Below are positions 57,091-64,000 of a stretch of 64,000 nucleotides of DNA, one piece after another (the stretch's first letter is position 1; each line of letters opens with the position of its first letter). This DNA comes from Leishmania martiniquensis (lineage: Eukaryota; Euglenozoa; Kinetoplastea; Trypanosomatida; Trypanosomatidae): NCBI RefSeq assembly GCF_017916325.1, contig NC_090157.1, positions 67,001-131,000 on the forward strand, given 5' to 3'. Below the pieces are notes generated by a model. The model had not been told where the DNA came from. It made no database searches and worked only from the letters and a program-made list of their open reading frames with translations. Both the position numbers and the translations under genes were made by a program.

Positions 57091-60000
57091 GTGATGCGCA
57101 CTACGCAGACACAGAGGAAGGCGTCTCTTTTTTGGGCGCTGACTGCAGCTAATTGCAGCGAGCCAAGAACCGCTTTTGGAGACGAGTGGATGCGGCACAG
57201 CAGAGAAGTGCGGGAGCAGTCACGCCGCTGGCGCGCGACGAGGGAGATGGCCAACGGAAACGACGCGAGAGACGCGCGAGCGGACTGTCGGGCAGGATGA
57301 GGAGGGCGTGCGATAACAGTACTGCAACGCTCTCGAAGAACAAAGTCGCGGAGGCGTTTCGAGTGTTTGTCTATGCGGCGGAATGCCGGTCAGGCGTGTG
57401 CGCACGGCGTCTGACTTCGCTTTTCGCTCTTTTTCGTTGATTTTGTATTCACTTTTCCTTTTGGCTGATGCGTATGTGTCACTGTGTATGTGTGTGTGTG
57501 GAGAGGGGGAGGAGGAGGAGTCCCCGAGAGAGATGTACACACATACATACATACACACGTCGGTGCATACATATATGTACATGTATAGGCGCGTGCATGT
57601 GTACAGGTGCACGACACCCGCACCCGGGCACAAGGGGGAGAGGAAAAGAGGGGCAAGTGAAGGAGGGGTAGACATAATGAGAGGGGACCTGTAGAAGCTC
57701 GCGAAATCATGTCACAGAACAGACGTAAGGAAGCAACTATTGCCTCTAGGCGGCAAAGCAATTCATGGTGCGGATGCTCGTAAGCCGTCGAGTAACCACC
57801 CTCGCGTGCGCCAATGTCCACAGGTCACGCATCGCTCGCACGCGACGTGTATCGCTATTATCACACCTTCGGTGAGCGAGAAAGCGAAGCGGAATATCGG
57901 CGGCAGTTGGCCAGTGAAGTGCGGCAGTCAAGATGGAGAGGGGGTGCTGCAGAGACAGGGAGGCACCCGCTCATGCACTCACTCGCTGCCGATAGGAGTG
58001 GGAGATGCATCGCGCTGATGCTGCCAATCGACCGCTTCGATTTGTCCTGTGGGGCGAACCTGCGCGCCCCCTCCCCCCCCCCACTACCACGACCACCACC
58101 GCTACACAAAGCAGATGAATGACGAACACTATTATGGTCGCCGGTGAAGAGATGCCCGAGGAGTGAAAAGGAAAAAAAATAGCGCGCTGTAAACCTGAGG
58201 CGCGTTCATGGAGGCAAGCGTCAAGACGCGGCGAGTACTCACATGCGCACTTACGCTGGAGAGGCAAACGACACCTGCGCTGCACGAAGGTCGCTGGCGA
58301 CTCACGATTTCCACGCACCTGTCCGCAGACTCACCACTTCATGCTCTCATGAGCGTCGCTCAAGAGCCGACTCGAAAAAGCAGTTCCAACGCGAATCGAA
58401 CAGCAAAAACACACCCGCCGCTGAGGTTCACCAATCAGCACAGCCGCCACCTCTCACCCAGCATGAGTTCGCCGCCCTCGGCATCAGAGCGGAACGGCTC
58501 CTATGGGCCGAGTGAAAAAAAGAGGGAGGGAAGAAAGTGGGACAGCTGCGCGAAGCTGTGGGGATTGGCAAAAGAGCTCCGCCAACGGAAAACACATGCG
58601 CGGTAGAAACGGAACCGCGCTCGATGCAGAGAGGGGAGGGGGTGGGGAGAGCAACACGAGCGAAGAGGAGCGTTGGCGCCCTTTTGCATAGGAGAGGATA
58701 TGAGGGACAGCGAGGAAAGAGACGGCGGCGAGAGAAATGAAAGCGCCAACGGATTTCCGCGAGAACCCGCGGCACAGTGGGGGGGATGAGGATGAGACGG
58801 GGAGCGCCCGAGCAGCAACACAAAGACCATCTTTCACAGAGGATGCCGCGCAGTAGTGTGCCTTCTCATGAGGGCCGCCTCTGCTGTGCGCCGTGGGCTG
58901 TCCACTAAACCTCGTTGCCCCATTGTGAGTTCGAGGTGGCCGCCAGAGATTCTGGGGGCACGAGGCGTACCGCAGTGAGCTGTTGAGGAGAGGGGATTTC
59001 GTTGGGCCGTGCAAGGGAAGGGAGTGGACGGCGACAAGGCTGCTCCGAAGCTGGAAGCCACTCAGCGGAAGCGCAGTGATGTGGACCACGAACGCACACG
59101 AGCGCAGTGACTTCCTGTGAGGCGCGGACTCGTCACGGAAAGTGGCTGCATCGTTGTCGTGGTGCTCCTGCGCAGGAGAACGTCTGTTAGATGTGCTAGA
59201 AAGGCTCAGAGCGATGCTGCGCAGGAGCGGTACGGTTGATCAGCTGGCCGCAAGAAGAAGGATGCGTCCCCTCTCGCTGCGACAGAAGACTGCGGTGAGA
59301 GATTTCCTTGGGAACCTCGTCAACGATAGGATTCGTAAAGAGTTCCGCCTACAAGCCGTTCACGCTGGTGCCGACAAAAAAATCAACATCACAGCGGCGC
59401 CGCTGCAGGGCACGTCCGACCGTAAGCAGAGTGCTAACGCCGGAGCAGCCCAGCTCCCCCCTCCCCTCCCTCCACCCAGCTGAGCGCGGCGACACAAAAC
59501 ACTCTTGAGCATGGCTACGATGTTGCGTTTTAGCTGGGCAATTTTTCCCCTGCATCGCCTTCGGACCTCAGAGCTGCGGCGCACGTGTGCAGCACCGCCG
59601 CCGCCTTCAGAATGGCCTCCAGCTGCCGGTGGTGGAGAATTCTGGCCGTTCAAGTAAAGACACGCGGCGAATCATCTCCAATCATGAGCGGAGGCGTAGC
59701 ACGAGTCGGTGAAAACGGAGGCATGGCGCAGGCTGCCATCGACTTGCGATCGTGTGGCCGTGTACCTGCACGCCATGCGCCTGTATGCAAGTGACGAGGG
59801 GGTGGGGCTAAGGGGTATGCCAAGGACCTTGTGTTTGATGCCGTTCCTATGCGGAGGTCGGGGGCGTGCGCGCATTGCGGCGGAACGAGAGGGTGAGGAG
59901 AAGGGCCAGCGAAGGGCTCTTTCAGGCGCGCAGAGCGACACCGCCGACGGTGCAAACATGCTTTGAGACGTGTGATGGGAACGGGGGTCACCAGAGCAGA

Positions 60001-60331
60001 CACGGCTTCCAGCCTCAGGCGCCGCAGCCACTCCGCGCCGTCACGAGGGGCACGAAGAGAGAAAAAAGCGGCCAAGCGCGAAGACTCCGTGGGACGCGAC
60101 GGTTTTGTTTGAAGGCGGTGACCGGACGACAGCGGACAACGAGAGGCATCGCGGAGGCTTGACAGCACAGACAAATTTCCTTAGCGAGCGTGCCTGTGCG
60201 AGTGGGTGGAGGGAGAGAGAGAGGGCGGCTGGCTTGCGGCTGGTGTGGATTGCGCTGAAGACAGCGGAAGCGGCACTCACCTGTCTCGTCGCCTCACTCT
60301 TGCTTTCGCCTTCTCGCCGACGTTGCCCATG
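57091..60331. other. 3.2-kb spacer downstream of the carnitine-acyltransferase-like gene
   Basis: No supportable gene was found. TG and CA/TA-rich DNA lies at 57483-57590. C-rich DNA at 58068-58085 is followed by mixed DNA. The 59140-59480 part is complex and carries a plus-strand frame of 113 codons without recognised motif, opposite to the direction of every real gene. Other frames are low-complexity. The right end is presumed 3' UTR of the acyltransferase-like gene. Confidence 0.45.
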
Positions 60332-62362
60332 TCAGCCTGACGCCAGTACAGCCGCCACATCCCGACATGCCAGTGTAAAGGCTGCCGCCAAGCTAGCGCT
60401 TGAGACGGCAGCACAGCAGAACGATAGGGGCGGCGACGTCACCTGAAACAGTAGGGATGATCCAGTGCGGCTACAGGTGAGGTGGTAGCTGCGTGGGTGA
60501 AGCATGTATCCACAGCCGTAGATAGCCTTCGCGTCCACCATTTCAAACTGTAGCGTAGGTTGAGTGACAAAGGAAAAGACGGGGTCGCTGTACATGTCTG
60601 GAACTCGGCCAAGAAAGCGCTCCGCCGTCAGGCGAAGAACCAACAGGTGGCTTTGCGTGGTGCTGCCTCGACGGACCGCGTTCTTCTCCGCCCTGTAGCG
60701 CTGCAGCGCTGCGTGGCACGCTGCGTGTTGTTTGCACCGATCTGATACGCTCATGCTTAGCAAAAACGCTGTGCTCTCCTGCGTGGTGAGCGGAAACTGC
60801 TCGCGGCGGCCGCGAAGATAGCAATGCAGGTCTGTGTGTTGCACGCAGTTCATAGGCTGCTGCTGCAGACGGAACATGGCCAGCTGCGCCGCGAGCTGCA
60901 CAGTGGCCTCTACAATGGGAGTTGGTATCGTGGCGATGTCTAGCACTCCGGCCGAAACGTCGAGGCTCTCTCGGTCCTTGTTTGCCCGTCGCGTAACCCT
61001 GTGGGCCACAGCCTTCAGCTCCTCTGGGACATGCCACTGCAAAGGGCGGAGCTTGTGCGCCGCTGGAGCGTCCTTCCTCAGCGCGTGCGTGTGCGCCGCA
61101 CGAGCGAGGGCGTAGACGTCGTTAATGTAACGCCGCACCGCCACGCCATCGCCCCAGCTTGACTCCGCCGAAACGGCAATGTCACCGCGGCTATTAACCG
61201 ACACAGAGAGGCTTTTGTCCCACCAACGGCTCCCGGCTCGTACAGACGGCGACTTCGCCATCACCCCTGCGGGCGATGTGGGGTCCGCCATGACGTCTCT
61301 CTCATCGTCCGCGTCGAGATTGAGCACCAGCATGCTTTCCTCTACCGCCTGCAGACTTTTGCCGTTTACTACGCTTCGCAGCAGCAGCGTCCGGGCTCCG
61401 TTCCACTCGGTCCGCGGCAGTGCGCTAAAGACGCTCACATCGATGTCCGGCTGCGCTACCGTCGTGTCTACAATGTCACGCAGCTGCGCATACAGCTCGT
61501 CGATGGACACGGGCACACAGTCCGCATCGGCAACAGTAATTTGAAATTGGTGCCCCCGGTACTGCACCAACACGTAGGGCGTGAAGCCAACTGGCTTGAT
61601 TTCGTCCTGGAGGATACCTGGCACCCGCGAGGAGTTAAAGAGGCAGTCGAACTGCGACATATCCAGCGGCTGCGCCACACCTAGTGACGCCATGTAGACG
61701 AATGGGGTGCTAACATAGTCCGAAAGCAGCGCTGCCGTGCGCTGGAACCATTCGGCGGTGCAGTACCCGCTTCCCTTCACGAGGCCACCACCGTCAAGGC
61801 TGTAGTGGATCTCCGGACGAAGTTGATTGTCGAGGAAGAGCTTGTAGAAATGAACCGAGGCCCAAATCCAGTAGGCGCTCCGTACCAACATGTCTTGCTT
61901 CTCAGGATCTGGGCGAACCAGCCACGTCCTGTGCGACCGCAGCGGAAGCGCGCACCGCTCCTTCAGCGCCTGCTCAAACATGTCGGACGAGATGTACGAC
62001 GTGTGCGGATTTGCTTTGTCGGTGCGTCGTAGCTCATCGTGGACGCGGCGCCCTTCACCCTTCAGGAAGGCGGCTACAGTCGCGCTCGTAGCAGCGAGCT
62101 GTTTGGGTGTGCAAAGAGGCTTCGCGGCTGAAAGGTACCGTTGCAGTGTGTCCTGAAGGGGGGGAAGCGGCAGCTTAGGAAGACTACGCTGGAAGTGGCG
62201 CGTCGGCACTATTGATGGCTTCAAACATTCCTCCACCGTTGCCCTTGCAGACTCCGCCACATTGGAGCGGAGCGCCGCCCAGTTGCCGGACGCGTACAAC
62301 GATCCCTTCGCGGCCTTGCGCGCCCCTTCGCAGGCACACAAGTGCGCTAGACATGAACGCAT
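60332..62362 (-). CDS. Carnitine acyltransferase-like protein, predicted pseudoenzyme
   Basis: The frame opens at 62524 with a TTG; the first ATG is at 62360-62362, giving 676 residues and a plausible mitochondrial presequence (Cys/Ala/Lys/Arg-rich, MRSCLAHLCACEGARKAAKG). The family N-terminal element LPKLPLPPLQDTLQRYL is at about 61-77. The CPT2-like catalytic segment reads AESSWGDGVAVRRYINDVY: the position normally held by the active-site histidine is Ser401 (codon TCA, complement of 61160-61162). The C-terminal substrate motif of active enzymes (STS) is not evident; the region PDMYSDPVF is followed directly by TQPTLQF. The fold is thus preserved but key catalytic and carnitine-binding residues are absent. 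CPT/CrAT enzymes transfer acyl groups between CoA and carnitine in mitochondria; this protein probably cannot, and may be structural or regulatory. Confidence 0.85.
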   Translation of the reverse strand: MRSCLAHLCACEGARKAAKGSLYASGNWAALRSNVAESARATVEECLKPSIVPTRHFQRSLPKLPLPPLQDTLQRYLSAAKPLCTPKQLAATSATVAAFLKGEGRRVHDELRRTDKANPHTSYISSDMFEQALKERCALPLRSHRTWLVRPDPEKQDMLVRSAYWIWASVHFYKLFLDNQLRPEIHYSLDGGGLVKGSGYCTAEWFQRTAALLSDYVSTPFVYMASLGVAQPLDMSQFDCLFNSSRVPGILQDEIKPVGFTPYVLVQYRGHQFQITVADADCVPVSIDELYAQLRDIVDTTVAQPDIDVSVFSALPRTEWNGARTLLLRSVVNGKSLQAVEESMLVLNLDADDERDVMADPTSPAGVMAKSPSVRAGSRWWDKSLSVSVNSRGDIAVSAESSWGDGVAVRRYINDVYALARAAHTHALRKDAPAAHKLRPLQWHVPEELKAVAHRVTRRANKDRESLDVSAGVLDIATIPTPIVEATVQLAAQLAMFRLQQQPMNCVQHTDLHCYLRGRREQFPLTTQESTAFLLSMSVSDRCKQHAACHAALQRYRAEKNAVRRGSTTQSHLLVLRLTAERFLGRVPDMYSDPVFSFVTQPTLQFEMVDAKAIYGCGYMLHPRSYHLTCSRTGSSLLFQVTSPPLSFCCAAVSSASLAAAFTLACRDVAAVLASG

Positions 62363-63618
62363 CGTCCCCCTTCCCTCTCCTCCACTGCTGCCGCCGCTGC
62401 GACACAATATACACCTCGAGGAGCCGCTGTGCGCGCCGCTGCCGTTTCTTCTTGAAATCCGCTTTGTGTGGAGACTGCACCGAAGGCGTTTAGCGGGGGA
62501 GTGAAGAGAGAGAGAGCGAAGCAAAGATGATGAAGACGGCTGCGCGGATGAAGAGAAGTTCGTATGCTAGACAGCGCGGGGAGGGGGGTGCCGCTAAAGA
62601 AGGCGACGTGGAACAAACAACTGCGTAAGGTGGCAGCAAGAAGGCATGTCGGCATACCCTTCCTCCTCTGCTTTCACCAGCGCGTCTTCGGCACGCACCT
62701 GAGGAGGCGGCAAATAGATGTGTGCGTGCGTGTGTGTGTGTGTGTCTGTGTGGGGGACCTTTCCCCGAGGGGTGTACGGCGATGGGTGCAAAATCCGCTC
62801 TCTCTCTCTTTCTCGACTGTGTGTGTGTGGGTGGACGCATTTAAACCCCATCCCTCGCGCACGCACGTACACTTTGCAGCTTTGTCAGACTCCCCTTGTC
62901 GCGCTGACGATCGCACGGGAGCGGCTCGAACAGACACACACACACACACACATCGCGTCACAGTGAGAGCACGCGCGATGATGTAAGGATTCGAGACCCC
63001 TACGTGAGGCGTAATGAAGGCGTCCCCGACAGGAGAAAGAACGCGGATCGCGTGGCAGAGAGAGAGAGAGACTGGAATGGAGAACAGAGACGCCAGAGCA
63101 TATGTAAAAAGAAAAAAAGGTGCGTGTGCGCTTCTCTGTGAGCCGGCGTGAACGCCTTTATATGGGGAGATGGGGGGTGGAGGACGTACGCGCATGCGGT
63201 CGCGCACGCGAGTGGCGCAGGCCTCATCGGAAGGGATGGCAGAACTCATACATCAACAGAAGCCGGCACAGCGCAGCGTGGAGGAGCGGCAGGTGAAAGG
63301 ATGACGGGGAAGGGGGGCGGGAGTGTGTGAGCTGAATGAGGATGCTGACGAGTACGCGGGTTGTCCCTAATCTGGAAAAAATGCTCGAAGCAAAAAAAAG
63401 CTGCCCGCCGTGGTCACCATGTCTGGCACGAATGCACGCTGCAGCGTAGAAGCAGACAGCGTAGGTGCTTCCTCTTCCCAAGAGATGCAGCAGCGAGAAA
63501 AACGTCGCTCTCGTCGAAGCCTTCGCTTCCGCTGATGACCCCCCTGACCCTTCCACCTATACACGCACACACCAACACGCGCGTTTTGCCCTAGTTTGCC
63601 GCTCTCTCCTCACCATCG
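62363..63618. other. Spacer between UBX protein and acyltransferase-like genes
   Basis: No gene is seen. GT/TG tracts at 62729-62745, CA tracts at 62935-62951, A-rich DNA near 63370-63400. It should contain the UBX 3' UTR and the acyltransferase-like 5' region, including the non-ATG extension up to 62524. Confidence 0.5.
62935..62951. repeat. (CA)n microsatellite
   Basis: About eight CA units, preceded by a (TG)n tract at 62729-62745, in the same spacer. Confidence 0.85.
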
Positions 63619-64000
63619 TCAGAACTGCTGGAGGGCGACGACAGCGCGGCTCAGCTTGGCTTGCGCAATCGTCTGCGATCGCGTAGATCCCTCTAAGCGG
63701 CGCGGCGGCATACCCCGCTCCACCAGGATAAACTGCTCGAGCTCTGGCTGGTAGGCGTGTGCCAGGGTGTAGAGGTCTTCCACTGTATGCCGTTCCGGGT
63801 TTAATTCCACCTGTCTCCGCTCTCCCCGCGTGTTCAGAAGCACCACAAATGACGTCGCTTCATCACTATGCACCTCCACTGTGCGAGCAGCATCATAAGA
63901 TGCGGTGCCCGACGGACTCGCCGTCGCCACAGGCGCTGAATCACCTGCAGCTGCAGCGGGCGAGGCTGCGGTGCTTCCTGGCGCCGCGAGGCGGCGGCCT
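63619..64000 (-). CDS. UBX-domain protein, C-terminal part (cut by right edge)
   Basis: The frame is open from the stop at 63619 to the window edge, about 127 codons, so the protein's N-terminus lies outside. The last ~82 residues form a UBX-like domain: a strand-rich start (TSFVVLLNTRGERRQVELN), HTVEDLYTLAHAY as the helix, then ERGMPPRRLEGSTRSQTIAQAKLSRAVVALQQF, which carries the Pro turn and final strand of UBX folds. UBX domains bind the p97/VCP (Cdc48) ATPase; the canonical F-P-R loop is here GMPPR. An Ala/Ser/Pro-rich linker precedes it. Protein is thus likely a p97 adaptor of the p47/UBXD type. The rest of the gene is needed to tell which. Confidence 0.75.
   Translation of the reverse strand, partial: GRRLAAPGSTAASPAAAAGDSAPVATASPSGTASYDAARTVEVHSDEATSFVVLLNTRGERRQVELNPERHTVEDLYTLAHAYQPELEQFILVERGMPPRRLEGSTRSQTIAQAKLSRAVVALQQF

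Noticed and set aside
60332..62524. Starting the acyltransferase-like protein at 62524
   Set aside because: The codon there is TTG (62522-62524) and the first in-frame ATG is at 62362; the upstream extension has no family similarity.
1..64000. Search for CRISPR arrays, rRNA operons or bacterial promoters
   Set aside because: No regularly spaced direct repeats with unique spacers, no rRNA-like sequence, and a eukaryotic polycistronic layout; these feature types do not apply here.

Overview
The window looks like nuclear DNA of a trypanosomatid, most likely Leishmania or a close relative. All sixteen credible genes, intact or broken, lie on the minus strand, which is the layout of a single polycistronic transcription unit read from right to left. 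Coding regions are GC-rich, intron-free and widely spaced, separated by 0.5-6 kb of purine/pyrimidine-biased DNA with CA, GT and TA microsatellites. Several proteins belong to general eukaryotic families (TRAP-alpha, small TIM, Pol5/MYBBP1A, SLC25, UBX), and the CCCH finger and AAAP permease are typical of trypanosomatids. No bacterial operon structure, tRNA, rRNA or CRISPR array was seen. I cannot prove the species or chromosome from the sequence alone.

Layout in transcription order (right to left). A UBX-domain protein is cut by the right edge (63619-64000). It is followed by a carnitine-acyltransferase-like protein that lacks its catalytic histidine (60332-62362), an API5-like HEAT-repeat protein (55408-57090), a degenerate mitochondrial carrier (52611-54002) and a large protein, probably mitochondrial, with repeated winged-helix-like modules (48857-51439). 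Next come a small TIM chaperone (45296-45523), the translocon-associated TRAP-alpha (42844-43692), an MptpB/LipA-type tyrosine/lipid phosphatase (38372-39148), a disordered hypothetical protein (35852-36829) and an AAAP amino acid permease (32896-34350). A decayed TMTC-like multi-pass membrane protein (25462-26954) follows. Then come the nucleolar Pol5/MYBBP1A-like protein (20351-24901), a RING plus second zinc finger protein (16935-18281), a LEA/perilipin-like helical protein with a hydrophobic hairpin (14159-14932), a 1135-residue protein with a Tyr/Ser/Gly/Asp-rich N-terminus (6207-9614) and a two-finger CCCH RNA-binding protein (2119-3351).

Repeats. Three nearly identical elements of about 0.4 kb (3953-4361, 19489-19916, 29166-29586) lie between genes in the same orientation and resemble SIDER2-type short degenerate retroposons. 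A second element (about 4362-4987) abuts the first copy. It has an A-rich end, and its last 237 bp are repeated exactly at the left edge (1-237), so the CCCH gene is bracketed by direct repeats 4.75 kb apart.

Functionally the genes are unrelated housekeeping and regulatory functions (mitochondrial import and transport, ER translocation, nucleolar ribosome biogenesis, ubiquitin/p97 biology, nutrient uptake, RNA binding). This is normal for a trypanosomatid transcription unit, where regulation acts mainly after transcription through UTRs. The most interesting signals are the predicted carnitine-acyltransferase pseudoenzyme, the TMTC pseudogene, the exact direct repeat around the zinc-finger gene and the homogeneous SIDER-like copies.
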